Made by a program: the position numbers and the translations under genes. A stretch of 64,000 nucleotides of DNA, from positions 78,243 to 142,242 of the forward strand of contig CACWTN010000003.1 of the NCBI GenBank assembly GCA_902763805.1, read 5' to 3'. The notes under the pieces were generated by a model. It worked only from the letters and a program-made list of their open reading frames with translations, ran no database searches and was not told the DNA's origin. Below are positions 20,003 through 28,121 of this stretch, piece after piece. Origin of the DNA: an uncultured bacterium. GTDB taxonomy: Bacteria > Cyanobacteriota > Vampirovibrionia > Gastranaerophilales > Gastranaerophilaceae. Positions within the stretch are counted from its first letter, which is position 1; the number at the start of each line of letters is the position of its first letter.

Positions 20003-21109
20003 ATGAGCAACATTTTTAACAATTTTATGAACGGAGTAGCGTTCGGAATGTTATTAAACAGTCCGTTCCTCGGCGGTTGCTTTAATTTTGGTTATCCAAT
20101 GTACGGCAGATGTAATTTTGCCGGATTTGCTAATCCTTTCCCGTGTGTATTTGGTAATCTGGGATATATGAATATGACGATTCAGCCAATGCCGACAACA
20201 TTTGCAAATGCTGCATTCCCGACAGTTGATTTTACGGCGGCAGGTCAAACTATTTGGGATAGCGTTACAAACCCTGATTCTGCTTATAACAGACAGATGA
20301 AAGAAATGTATGAGAGAATGGAAAAAATGGCTGAAAATAACAGAGATTCTTCAGACGATAAACAATATATACCGCAAACGCAATATCCGTTCTCATCATT
20401 CTATATGCCGTCATCGGTTGCAGTAAATCCATGGGTAAGCGGATATTGGGGACAGTATACTGTATCATCGGCAAACAGTGATAAGAATTCAGATTTGGAA
20501 AAATGTGAAATTTCAACAAAAAAAGGAAAAAAAGATAAAAAAGTTAATGCAAATAAAACATCAGATGAAAATGAAGAAAAAAATTCTAATATAAGTTCTG
20601 ACGCAAAAACTTTAAAAGCTAAATGGTCGAAAAAACAACCGCAGTTAACTGACCAATTTTATTCACGTGTAATAGAAATATCTAACAATGTTAACTGTTC
20701 ACCTGATGATTTGATGGCATTAATGAATTATGAAAGCGCACAATCGTTCTCACCTTCTAAAAAGTGTCCTATATCGTCAGCTACCGGATTAATTCAATTT
20801 ACGGGAGAGACAGCAAAAACTTTAGGTACTACAATTTCTGACCTAAAGGAGATGAGTGCAGTTCAACAGCTGGATTATGTTGAAAAATATCTTTTATATT
20901 GGAAGAAAGAAAATGGATTTGGTAATGAACGATTATCTGTCGGCGACTTATATGCTTTGGTTGCATATCCCGGAAAGGCAAGACAAGAAGTGCTTATAAC
21001 CAACGGAACAAAAGCATATGCAGATAATGCAAAGAATTGGGATTTAAATAATGATAACAAGATAACAAAATCAGAATTAGCACAATGCTTAAAACCATAT
21101 ATGGCATAA
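20003..21109 (+). CDS. Lytic-transglycosylase-like protein with EF-hand loop
   Basis: About 368 residues from the ATG at 20003; a TTG three codons earlier is possible but has no better ribosome binding site. The first 90 residues are Phe/Gly/Asn/Pro-rich, with a Gly-Cys-Phe cluster and no classical signal peptide. Residues about 145-210 are Lys/Ser/Asn-rich linker. The C-terminal domain resembles a lysozyme/SLT fold: YSRVIEISNNVNCSPDDLMALMNYES supplies the likely catalytic Glu, followed by SATGLIQFTGETAKTLG. The tail DLNNDNKITKSELAQ is a good EF-hand calcium loop. Peptidoglycan cleavage is likely; the unusual N-terminus may be for localisation. Confidence 0.75.
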   Translation: MSNIFNNFMNGVAFGMLLNSPFLGGCFNFGYPMYGRCNFAGFANPFPCVFGNLGYMNMTIQPMPTTFANAAFPTVDFTAAGQTIWDSVTNPDSAYNRQMKEMYERMEKMAENNRDSSDDKQYIPQTQYPFSSFYMPSSVAVNPWVSGYWGQYTVSSANSDKNSDLEKCEISTKKGKKDKKVNANKTSDENEEKNSNISSDAKTLKAKWSKKQPQLTDQFYSRVIEISNNVNCSPDDLMALMNYESAQSFSPSKKCPISSATGLIQFTGETAKTLGTTISDLKEMSAVQQLDYVEKYLLYWKKENGFGNERLSVGDLYALVAYPGKARQEVLITNGTKAYADNAKNWDLNNDNKITKSELAQCLKPYMA

Positions 21110-21136
21110 AAAAAAGCCGTTTCTTAGAGAACGGCT
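21108..21136 (-). terminator. Minus-strand Rho-independent terminator
   Basis: Read on the minus strand, stem AGCCGTT/AACGGCT (21115-21121 with 21130-21136, 8-base loop) is followed by eight T. It abuts the stop codon of the transglycosylase-like gene. It is 200 bases beyond the rlmH stop, with another hairpin in between, so it may end a separate small RNA. Confidence 0.55.
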
Positions 21137-21225
21137 ACCAGACTTGGGGAGGAGGTATGAAAAACCTCACTGAGGCTTTCCATACTGTCTATATCGGAAA
21201 TTTTTTATTTTTCTTAAATATATAG

Positions 21226-21263
21226 AAAAGATTTCATCTAAATAGTGGAGGTGAAAATCTTTT
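21226..21263. terminator. Hairpin between convergent genes
   Basis: AAAAGATTT at 21226-21234 pairs with AAATCTTTT at 21255-21263. A further TTCA/TGAA pairing is possible with one bulge. It lies 75 bases after the rlmH stop on the minus strand and probably terminates that transcript. Confidence 0.4.
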
Positions 21264-21338
21264 TAATGAGATATCGGATTTTTGCAAAAAATATTTAAAA
21301 ATGCCCAAAATAATAATTCTTTTGTATTTCTTTACCCC

Positions 21339-21809
21339 TTACTTGTGGTACTTTTCGCCTTTCAGGATTTTGAACGCACGGTAAATCTGTTCAACTAAAA
21401 TCATTCTTGCAAACTGATGCAGAAATGTCATTTTTGACATACTTAATTTAAAATCGGCTCTTGCACTTACTTTTGGAGAAATTCCGCAGGAAGAACCTAT
21501 TACAAAAACAAGTTCTGAAACTCCGCTAATTGTTATATCGTTTATTTTTTGTGCAAGTTCTTCTGACGATAGTTGTTTGCCCTGAATTTCCATTGTTATT
21601 ACGTAAGAATTATCTTTTATGTGGGATAATATATTTTCACCTTCTTCATCAAGAGCTTTTGAGGTTAAGTTTTCGTCTTTAATCTCAACGGGGTTAAGCT
21701 CAACAACTTCAAGCGAAGCGTACGGAGTAAGCCGTTTTAAGAACTCATCGATTCCGTCTTTCAGAAATTTTTCTTTGATTTTTCCAAGAGCTATTACTTT
21801 TATTTTCAT
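21339..21809 (-). CDS. rlmH: 23S rRNA pseudouridine(1915) N3-methyltransferase RlmH
   Basis: SPOUT-family methyltransferase that modifies pseudouridine 1915 in helix 69 of 23S rRNA. It is 156 residues, the normal length. The N-terminus MKIKVIALGKIKEKFLKDGIDEF and the knot-forming region (FVIGSSCGISPKV, then SMSKMTFLHQFARMILVEQIYRA) are diagnostic, and it ends in the conserved YHK. The rlmH start is 46 bases after the mscS stop. It is probably co-transcribed with the channel gene and the nif genes upstream on the minus strand. Confidence 0.95.
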   Translation of the reverse strand: MKIKVIALGKIKEKFLKDGIDEFLKRLTPYASLEVVELNPVEIKDENLTSKALDEEGENILSHIKDNSYVITMEIQGKQLSSEELAQKINDITISGVSELVFVIGSSCGISPKVSARADFKLSMSKMTFLHQFARMILVEQIYRAFKILKGEKYHK

Positions 21810-21855
21810 TAATATATTATTTTATATTTGGCATATAAAATCCCACCAAATATAT

Positions 21856-22710
21856 TTACTCCTTTTCGATGTATACACTTGTAGACGGGAACGCAAAGCT
21901 TATTCCTTCTTCTCTGAATCTGTGTATAATCTCTTTTATTATGTTACCCTTTATAACCTTGTATTTAGCCCAGGCTGTTTCAGAGGTGTATCCGAAAAAT
22001 CTTATGTTTATTGAACTGTCAGCGAGAGCTTCTATTGATGTGAACATTCCTGAACCGATAATATGTTCATCATTAGTTGCGATTTCTTTCATAATTTCAA
22101 CGGCTCTGTCCAGTTTTTCGTTTGATGTTCTGTATTCAACTCCGACTGTAATATCAATTTTTCTTTTTTTACACATTGAAACGTTCGTGATAGCTTCGTT
22201 TGCGATGGTGTTATTCGGAACGTTAACGACAAAGTTGTCCAGTGTTCTTATAGAAGTTGAGCGGAGGTTAATTTTTTCAACGTATCCTTCAATGTTGTCA
22301 AACTTGATGTAATCTCCGATTTTGTATACGCTGTCACCAAGAAGTCCCATTGAACCAAAAACGTTTCCTATGGCTTCTTTAGCTGCAAAACCGACTGCCA
22401 AACCTGTGATACCGAAACCTGCAATCAGTGATGAAACATTGTACCCGAAACTTTGCAGAAATCCTGCAAGGAGCATAAATATGATGACGGCTTTAAGAAC
22501 TCTTATTAAAACCGGCAGCAGATTTACGAATGAAGAATCCGAATGCCTTTCTCTCAGTTTTGCCGTTAATTTACCTTCTAATGTATTAATAATCTTATTG
22601 ATTGCAATGATTATAATTAAGTTAATAATTATACCCAGTATAAAAGGTGAATGTTTTTCAAGAAATCCGATAATCGGTTTTACAATAAATTCAAAAGCGT
22701 TGTCAATCAT
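21856..22710 (-). CDS. mscS: Small-conductance mechanosensitive channel (MscS family)
   Basis: 284-residue inner-membrane tension-gated channel that releases osmolytes on hypo-osmotic shock. Three membrane segments are visible at about 17-35, 65-85 and 88-105. The third is the Gly/Ala-rich pore helix (LIAGFGITGLAVGFAAKEAIGN) typical of MscS TM3. The cytosolic beta domain follows (GDYIKFDNIEGYVEKINLRSTSIRTLDN). The length matches E. coli MscS (286). The gene begins 2 bases after the nifS stop on the same strand, so it sits in the nifU-nifS-mscS-rlmH run. Confidence 0.93.
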   Translation of the reverse strand: MIDNAFEFIVKPIIGFLEKHSPFILGIIINLIIIIAINKIINTLEGKLTAKLRERHSDSSFVNLLPVLIRVLKAVIIFMLLAGFLQSFGYNVSSLIAGFGITGLAVGFAAKEAIGNVFGSMGLLGDSVYKIGDYIKFDNIEGYVEKINLRSTSIRTLDNFVVNVPNNTIANEAITNVSMCKKRKIDITVGVEYRTSNEKLDRAVEIMKEIATNDEHIIGSGMFTSIEALADSSINIRFFGYTSETAWAKYKVIKGNIIKEIIHRFREEGISFAFPSTSVYIEKE

Positions 22711-22712
22711 TT

Positions 22713-23903
22713 TTAGATTCCTTTGCGTTTTTTGAGTTCTTCAAGTTCCGTTTGGAACGGTGATATTTTTGTTAATTTATCCATAATTTTAGGCATATTT
22801 TCAATAACAAAGTCAATATCTTTTTCTTTTGTAAATCTTGAAAGAGAAAATCTTATTGAACCGTGCAGAGCTGTAAACGGTATTCCCATAGCTCTGAGTA
22901 CATGGCTGGGTTCAAGTGAACCTGATGTGCAGGCGCTTCCTGAACTTGCGCAGACTCCGATGTCGCTTAAATGTAATAAAATCAGCTCTCCTTCAACGTA
23001 TTCAAATCCGATGTTTGTCGTATTCGGAACTCTGTTTGAGATACCTGTATTTAAACGCGCATTGAATACATTTTTCAGAATACCTGCTTCTAATTTGTCA
23101 CGCAGTCTTTTTACTTCTGTTAATTCGTGATTCATATTTTCCATAGCAAGCTCGGCAGCTTTTCCCATTCCGACAATGTACGGAACATTTTCAGTGCCGG
23201 CTCTCATTCCTCTTTCCTGATGACCGCCGTTAATTAGCGGAGTTAAACGAACATCAGGTTTAACGTACAGCGCGCCAATACCCTTCGGTGCGTGGAACTT
23301 GTGCCCCGAAACTCCTACCATATCAATTTGAGTTTCTTTTACATTCATCGGGATTTTACCCGCAGCCTGAACGCCGTCGACATATACTCTTGTTTCGGGT
23401 GAATGTGATTTAACGTACTCAGCAATTTCTTCAACGGGGTGAATAACGCCAGTTTCGTTGTTTGCCCACATAACAGATACGAGCGCCGTGTCTTTTCTAA
23501 GCTTTGATTTAAGTTCTTCAAAATCAAGCTCACCCTGAGCGTTAACACCGATATAATCTACTTCATATCCTAGTTTTTCATAGTATTTATAAGTATTTAA
23601 AACACACGGATGCTCAACTTTTGTGGTAATTATGTGACGTTTTTCTCTGTTGCAGTTAAGAACTCCCTTTATTGCCATATTAGCTGATTCCGAACCGCAG
23701 GAGGTGAAAAAGATTTCCTTTTCGTCTTTTGCACCGAAAAAGTCACGCATTTTTGCTCTTGCTTCACGGATAGCTGCGGCAGGTTTCTTTGCAAAATCGT
23801 ACATACTGGAAGGATTTGCGTATTCTTCGCTCAAATATGGAAGCATTTCTTCCAAAACTTTTTTATCTATTGCCGTTGTAGCATTGTTGTCTAAGTATAT
23901 CAT
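22713..23903 (-). CDS. nifS: Cysteine desulfurase NifS/IscS
   Basis: PLP-dependent enzyme that takes sulfur from cysteine and hands it to the Fe-S scaffold NifU. The N-terminus is MIYLDNNATT. The PLP lysine is Lys202 in SGHKFHAPKG, and the catalytic Cys325 lies in SSGSACTSGSLEPSHVLRAMG, the group I (IscS/NifS) loop. At 396 residues it has normal length. It lies immediately downstream of nifU on the same strand with a 66-base gap that holds a small dispersed repeat. Confidence 0.95.
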   Translation of the reverse strand: MIYLDNNATTAIDKKVLEEMLPYLSEEYANPSSMYDFAKKPAAAIREARAKMRDFFGAKDEKEIFFTSCGSESANMAIKGVLNCNREKRHIITTKVEHPCVLNTYKYYEKLGYEVDYIGVNAQGELDFEELKSKLRKDTALVSVMWANNETGVIHPVEEIAEYVKSHSPETRVYVDGVQAAGKIPMNVKETQIDMVGVSGHKFHAPKGIGALYVKPDVRLTPLINGGHQERGMRAGTENVPYIVGMGKAAELAMENMNHELTEVKRLRDKLEAGILKNVFNARLNTGISNRVPNTTNIGFEYVEGELILLHLSDIGVCASSGSACTSGSLEPSHVLRAMGIPFTALHGSIRFSLSRFTKEKDIDFVIENMPKIMDKLTKISPFQTELEELKKRKGI

Positions 23904-23911
23904 ATTTGCCT

Positions 23912-23950
23912 TTCTACCCTCGCCTCTTTTGGGATAAGGACTGGGGGTGA
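23912..23950. repeat. Dispersed CCCTCRCC-type repeat
   Basis: The nifU-nifS gap contains CCCTCGCCTCTTTTGGGATA followed by AGGACTGGGGGTG. This is a degenerate copy of the G/C-rich element that also occurs at 54529-54566, 59323-59366 and 59714-59760. It can form an imperfect hairpin. Confidence 0.5.
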
Positions 23951-23969
23951 TGTTTTGGTTTTACCCAAA

Positions 23970-24800
23970 CTACACCTGTTCAACTTCAAGATTTGAATCA
24001 ACCTTGTCTTTTAAAATTGATTCGACGAACGTTTTAATTGTCATTCTTGAATTTTTACAGCCCTGACACATACCTGTTAATTTTACTTTAACCTTATTTC
24101 CGTCAAGGTCGATGAACTCAATATCTCCGCCGTCTTTTTGAAGTTCGGGAGATATTTGCTGTTCAATAACTTTGCTTATTTTCAGAATTTTTTGCGTAGC
24201 TGTCAAAGGAGTTTCTTCCTTCTTCCCTGCGTTTTTCCAATAGGTATCAATGATGTCCTTGATTGTTCCTTTGCATCTTCCGCAGGCACCGCCGGCTTTT
24301 GTATAGTTTGTAACTTCTTCAACTGTTTTAAGGTTATTAACCTTTATTGCTTCCCAGATTTGGTTTTCCGTTACGTTAAAGCAAGTACAAACAATTTTAT
24401 CTTCTGTATTTTTCGGTAAATCTTCTTCAATTTCTTCGCCGTAGTATTTTTTCAAAGCATCTTCAAGAGCTTCGTGTCCCATTACTGAGCAGTGCATTTT
24501 TTCCTGAGGAAGTCCGCCCAATTCGTCTGCAATATCTTTATTTGTAATTTTCTTTGCTTCGTCTAAAGTTTTTCCGATAATCATCTCTGTTAAAATGCTT
24601 GATGAAGCAACGGCTGAACCGCAGCCGAAGGTTTGGAACTTGGCATCAACGATTTTGTTTCCGTCAAGCTTTAAATATAATTTAAGTGAATCACCGCAGG
24701 CTAGTGAGCCGGCTTCACCGATTAAATCAGCGTTATCAATTTTACCTACATTTCTCGGGTTTCTGTAGTGATCCAATACTTTTTCCGAATAATCCCACAT
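23970..24800 (-). CDS. nifU: Full-length Fe-S cluster scaffold NifU
   Basis: Three-domain scaffold on which Fe-S clusters are built with sulfur from NifS. The IscU-like domain has Cys35, Cys60 and Cys104. The central BFD-like [2Fe-2S] domain has Cys138, Cys140, Cys173 and Cys176. The C-terminal NifU/Nfu domain has the CxxC pair Cys245-Cys248 after GGDIEFIDLDG. All ligands are intact and the 276-residue length matches full NifU. The full-length form here, with no nitrogenase genes in view, is likely the general Fe-S scaffold, as in other anaerobes. Confidence 0.95.
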   Translation of the reverse strand: MWDYSEKVLDHYRNPRNVGKIDNADLIGEAGSLACGDSLKLYLKLDGNKIVDAKFQTFGCGSAVASSSILTEMIIGKTLDEAKKITNKDIADELGGLPQEKMHCSVMGHEALEDALKKYYGEEIEEDLPKNTEDKIVCTCFNVTENQIWEAIKVNNLKTVEEVTNYTKAGGACGRCKGTIKDIIDTYWKNAGKKEETPLTATQKILKISKVIEQQISPELQKDGGDIEFIDLDGNKVKVKLTGMCQGCKNSRMTIKTFVESILKDKVDSNLEVEQV

Positions 24801-24972
24801 ATTTTTACCTCGTATTTTCTTCTCTTTTATATTTAATTTTATATCAAAGAAATATTATTTTATATTGTCTTATCAAAAATTTAATTATTTATTAATAATT
24901 ACTTTTATCTCACTTTAAAAAAAGTATTGATATGTTATAATACAAACGGGAAAATAACAGGTAATATGTGTA

Positions 24973-25593
24973 ATGACAGAAAGTATATATTCAACCGGCA
25001 ATGCATCAATAAATGCGTTATCTGACCTTAAGTCGTTTTTTAGCGGCAGATACGGTAACGAAGAAGGAAACGATGTTGAAAAATACGAAAAACGTTCTGA
25101 TTTAACCAAAAAAGCGTTAGCGGATATGATGAATAAATATGGTAATTATAATGCCGAATCAAACAGCCGTAATGCTTATAAGAATATACAGAATAATGAG
25201 ACACAGACAAATCCGCTTAAGATTGATACCTCGTCTTTGTCGGAACAATCACCATTGGAGATTAACAGACCTGAGATAGAGTCTGAAGCCAATCCTTTGC
25301 AGATTAACATTCCGTCCGGTGAGGGACAGGCTGTGTTGGAAATAAAAGTTCCTGAAACAAAAACAGATGAAGAATCGGGCTCTTATACCAATCCAAAAAA
25401 TAAAAATTCAATTCTATATGAACTTCGGTCGAGTTTCTCAGGCTCAAAATTAACTGCGATGGAAATTGCACAAAAATACGGTATTTCATATATTCAGGCA
25501 CAGGACATCTTTGTCAGCCTTCATCAGGACTCAAACGGAATTGTAAAAGAGTTCAAACTCCCGGAGAACTCTACCGTATCTTATCTTGTTTAA
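24973..25593 (+). CDS. Unknown protein with C-terminal helix-turn-helix-like segment
   Basis: 206 residues, unrecognised. The central part (about 70-140) holds a spaced repeat NPLxI / SPLEI / NPLQI / AVLEI, suggesting a disordered beta-prone linker. The C-terminal 60 residues (SKLTAMEIAQKYGISYIQAQDIFVSLHQDS) look like a helix-turn-helix. No signal peptide. An extended -10 (TGTTATAAT, 24934-24941... on the plus strand) lies about 30 bases upstream of the ATG. It converges with the zinc-ribbon gene, sharing 4 bases. Confidence 0.6.
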   Translation: MTESIYSTGNASINALSDLKSFFSGRYGNEEGNDVEKYEKRSDLTKKALADMMNKYGNYNAESNSRNAYKNIQNNETQTNPLKIDTSSLSEQSPLEINRPEIESEANPLQINIPSGEGQAVLEIKVPETKTDEESGSYTNPKNKNSILYELRSSFSGSKLTAMEIAQKYGISYIQAQDIFVSLHQDSNGIVKEFKLPENSTVSYLV

Positions 25594-25925
25594 TTAAGCT
25601 CTGCGTTATCCATTGCCTGTTTGCGTTTTTCTTCTTCTTTTATGAATTCGCAATCGGCTTCAAGACGCTTGTCTTCCATAGCATCAATAAGTTCGTGGAT
25701 ATCTTTAATCTGTCCGAGTTCAAACCCGACTTCAGCAAGCAGTACGCAGTCGTTACACAACCTGTGATGTCCGTACAGAACTGAGCCTGCAAGGTCTTTT
25801 GTTGCTCCGCATGCGTCACAGGTAAAAAATTCGTGTTCGCAATCGGGATTTTCTTCAATGTCGTCGAGCCTCATCTGTTCAACGACCAATTGCATTTCTT
25901 TAACAACTTCTTCTTTTGATTTCAT
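25590..25925 (-). CDS. Small zinc-ribbon-like protein
   Basis: 111 residues. CxH and CxxC pairs (CEHEFFTCDACG, then GHHRLCNDC about 20 residues later) form a probable zinc site between two charged helices. Its ATG overlaps the pdxJ stop by one base, so it is translationally coupled to pdxJ on the minus strand. The function is unknown; a DNA, RNA or protein-binding adaptor is possible. Confidence 0.7.
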   Translation of the reverse strand: MKSKEEVVKEMQLVVEQMRLDDIEENPDCEHEFFTCDACGATKDLAGSVLYGHHRLCNDCVLLAEVGFELGQIKDIHELIDAMEDKRLEADCEFIKEEEKRKQAMDNAELN

Positions 25926-26644
25926 TATTTTGAACCCTCACATAAAGCTTTCATTTCTTTAACAGCTTTTTCAAATCCGACATAAATCGCACGGGATACA
26001 ATTGAGTGCCCGATGTTCAGCTCAACGAGGTTAGGTATTTCATGCATTCTGTGAACGTTTTCATAGTTCAAACCGTGACCTGCATTTACTTTTAAGCCGA
26101 AGTTTTGTGCAAAAACGGCTGCGCCTTTGAGGTCTTCAAAAGCTCTTTCTTCTTCGGGGGTTCCGTAAACATTAGAGTATCTTCCCGTATGCAGTTCAAT
26201 AAACGGTGCGCCCGTTTTTGATACGGCAGAGATTTGGTGAACATCAGGATCAATAAAGAAACTTACTTCGATACCTTTGTCTATAAGAGGTTTTGTAAAC
26301 TCAATTGCCCATTTTAACTGTCCTGCAACATCAAGCCCGCCTTCTGTTGTAAGCTCCTGACGCTTTTCGGGAACTATGCAGACAGCGTGCGGTCTTACCT
26401 TGAGAGCAAATTTCTGCATCTCTTTTGTCATTGCCATTTCTAAATTCAGACGAACTCTCGGCATCATTCTTATTGCTTCTACATCAGCATCTTTGATGTG
26501 CCTTCTGTCTTCCCTAAGGTGGGTGGTAATAGAGGCAACCTGACAATCTTTGCAAATTCTGACTGCGGTCAGAATGTCAGGATCATTCCCTCCTCTTGCG
26601 TTACGTAATGTTGCTATATGATCAATGTTTACACCTAATAACAT
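25925..26644 (-). CDS. pdxJ: Pyridoxine 5'-phosphate synthase PdxJ
   Basis: Last step of DXP-dependent vitamin B6 synthesis: condenses 1-deoxyxylulose 5-phosphate with 3-amino-2-oxopropyl phosphate. It is a 239-residue TIM barrel of normal length. The start LGVNIDHIATLRNARGG is diagnostic, with THLREDRRHI and NLEMAMT after it and NAGHGLNYEN near the phosphate-binding end. PdxJ depends on the deoxyxylulose pathway, which implies that route in this organism. AGGAG-like sequence precedes the ATG. First gene of a pair with the small zinc-ribbon protein. Confidence 0.95.
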   Translation of the reverse strand: MLLGVNIDHIATLRNARGGNDPDILTAVRICKDCQVASITTHLREDRRHIKDADVEAIRMMPRVRLNLEMAMTKEMQKFALKVRPHAVCIVPEKRQELTTEGGLDVAGQLKWAIEFTKPLIDKGIEVSFFIDPDVHQISAVSKTGAPFIELHTGRYSNVYGTPEEERAFEDLKGAAVFAQNFGLKVNAGHGLNYENVHRMHEIPNLVELNIGHSIVSRAIYVGFEKAVKEMKALCEGSK

Positions 26645-26771
26645 GTTGCTTACTCCTTATTACAGATTGTATTCAGACAGTAAGATTATACTATAAAAAA
26701 TAATTAAAAAAAGTTTTACGGGGATAGTTGTGTTATTGATTTACAGGAAGCATTAACTATATGGCCGTTAT

Positions 26772-26800
26772 TTGACTTAGGTCCTATTTCGTTTTATAGT
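26772..26800 (+). promoter_or_regulatory. Sigma70-type promoter of the envelope-polymer operon
   Basis: TTGACT at 26772-26777, a 17-base spacer, and TATAGT at 26795-26800. Each hexamer has one mismatch to consensus. The expected start is near 26807, leaving a leader of about 16 bases with a GAGAGGG ribosome binding site before the ATG at 26823. Confidence 0.65.
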
Positions 26801-26822
26801 TTGAAAGGAATAGAGAGGGATT

Positions 26823-28121
26823 ATGGTTTTTAGGGGAACAGTGAAGATATATCCTGTTTGGGTGTTAATCACTTTATTGGTGTTTATCCAGCCTGCTTAT
26901 GCATACATTGACCCCGGGACAGGCAGTATGTTGTTTTCGGTGATTTTGTGCTCAGTAACCACTGTTTTCTTTTTGTTTAATTCTCTGATTTTAAAAATAA
27001 AATGCAAACTTTTTTCTAAAAATACTCTTTCGGAAACAACTCATAAATTTGTTATCTATTCGGAAGGAAAGCAATATTATTGTGTTTTTAAACCCATAGC
27101 TGATGAGTTTGAAGCAAGACAAATTCCAGTTGTTTTGTATACTTCATCTCAGGATGACCCATTTTTTAAAGAAAATTACAAATATGTAAAAGTTGAATTT
27201 ATCGGAAAAGGTAATACGGCATATTTTAAACTTGCATTCCTGAGGGCGGATGTATGTTTACTGACTACTCCGCAGTTAGATGTTTTACAGCTTAAACGCT
27301 CAAGAAATGTTAAACACTATAGTCATATACTTCACTCAATTGGGTTTTCAATGGATTATAAACTCTTTGCGTTGGATTATTATGATTCTGTTTTATGTGA
27401 TGCGGAATTTCAGATTCCGCTAATCAGAGAGATTGAGCAAAAACGCAGTCTGCCTGCAAAAGAACTGGAGGTTGTAGGCAGTACATATATGGATTATTAT
27501 GCAAAAAAACTACCCGAACTTAAGATTCAGCCTTCGGAATATACGGTTCTGGTTGCACCGTCCTGGGGTCCGTTCAGTTTGTTAAACAGGTACGGACGGG
27601 AAATCCTGGATAAATTATCTGCGACTGATTATAATGTTATCGTCCGTCCGCATCCTCAATCGCTTATTGTTGATAAAGAGCTTGTTGACAACCTGATGAA
27701 CAAGTATAGGGATTGTAAAAATATCAGCTGGGATTTTTCATCCGAAAATATAAAGACATTAGCTAAGGCAGATGTTATGGTGAGTGATTTTTCATGTGTC
27801 ATGCTGGATTATGCTTTCTTGTTTAACAGACCTTTCGTATACGTTGATACGGATATAAATTTAGAGGCTTTAGACAGCGTTGATTTAGATAAACAACCTC
27901 CGTGGCGGTATGGAATTATGGAGCAGCTTGGCAGAAAATTTGTTCCGGACAGGGATAAAATGGAAAATATTACGGAATTTATCAATGAAGTTATTCGTGA
28001 TGAAAACTTAAAGCAAAAGATAAAACTTGCCGGCGATTATGCCTGGGAAAAACGTGATTTTGCCGCAAAAAATGCAGTTGATTTTTTGGTTAAAATCCAG
28101 CAGGAGGTTAGTGAAAAATGA
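26823..28121 (+). CDS. CDP-glycerol glycerophosphotransferase-like enzyme
   Basis: 432-residue protein with two N-terminal hydrophobic segments (about 10-27 and 36-60), separated by a short loop with DPGTGS. It then has a GT-B-like domain of the CDP-glycerol poly(glycerophosphate) transferase (TagB/TagF) family. Supporting motifs are APSWGPFSLL near 240, VRPHPQS near 277, and the signature MVSDFSCVMLDYAFLFNRPFVYVDTD near 320-345. Family members transfer phosphopolyol or related CDP-activated units to wall or membrane polymers. First gene of a tight four-gene operon; its stop overlaps the next start by 4 bases. The donor cannot be read from sequence. Confidence 0.8.
   Translation: MVFRGTVKIYPVWVLITLLVFIQPAYAYIDPGTGSMLFSVILCSVTTVFFLFNSLILKIKCKLFSKNTLSETTHKFVIYSEGKQYYCVFKPIADEFEARQIPVVLYTSSQDDPFFKENYKYVKVEFIGKGNTAYFKLAFLRADVCLLTTPQLDVLQLKRSRNVKHYSHILHSIGFSMDYKLFALDYYDSVLCDAEFQIPLIREIEQKRSLPAKELEVVGSTYMDYYAKKLPELKIQPSEYTVLVAPSWGPFSLLNRYGREILDKLSATDYNVIVRPHPQSLIVDKELVDNLMNKYRDCKNISWDFSSENIKTLAKADVMVSDFSCVMLDYAFLFNRPFVYVDTDINLEALDSVDLDKQPPWRYGIMEQLGRKFVPDRDKMENITEFINEVIRDENLKQKIKLAGDYAWEKRDFAAKNAVDFLVKIQQEVSEK

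Noticed and set aside
21158..21229. Short frame starting MKNLTEAF after a perfect GGAGGAGG ribosome binding site
   Set aside because: 22 codons, overlapping a hairpin (GTATG/CATAC arms) and the minus-strand terminator region. The purine-rich stretch is better explained by RNA structure, though a leader peptide cannot be excluded.
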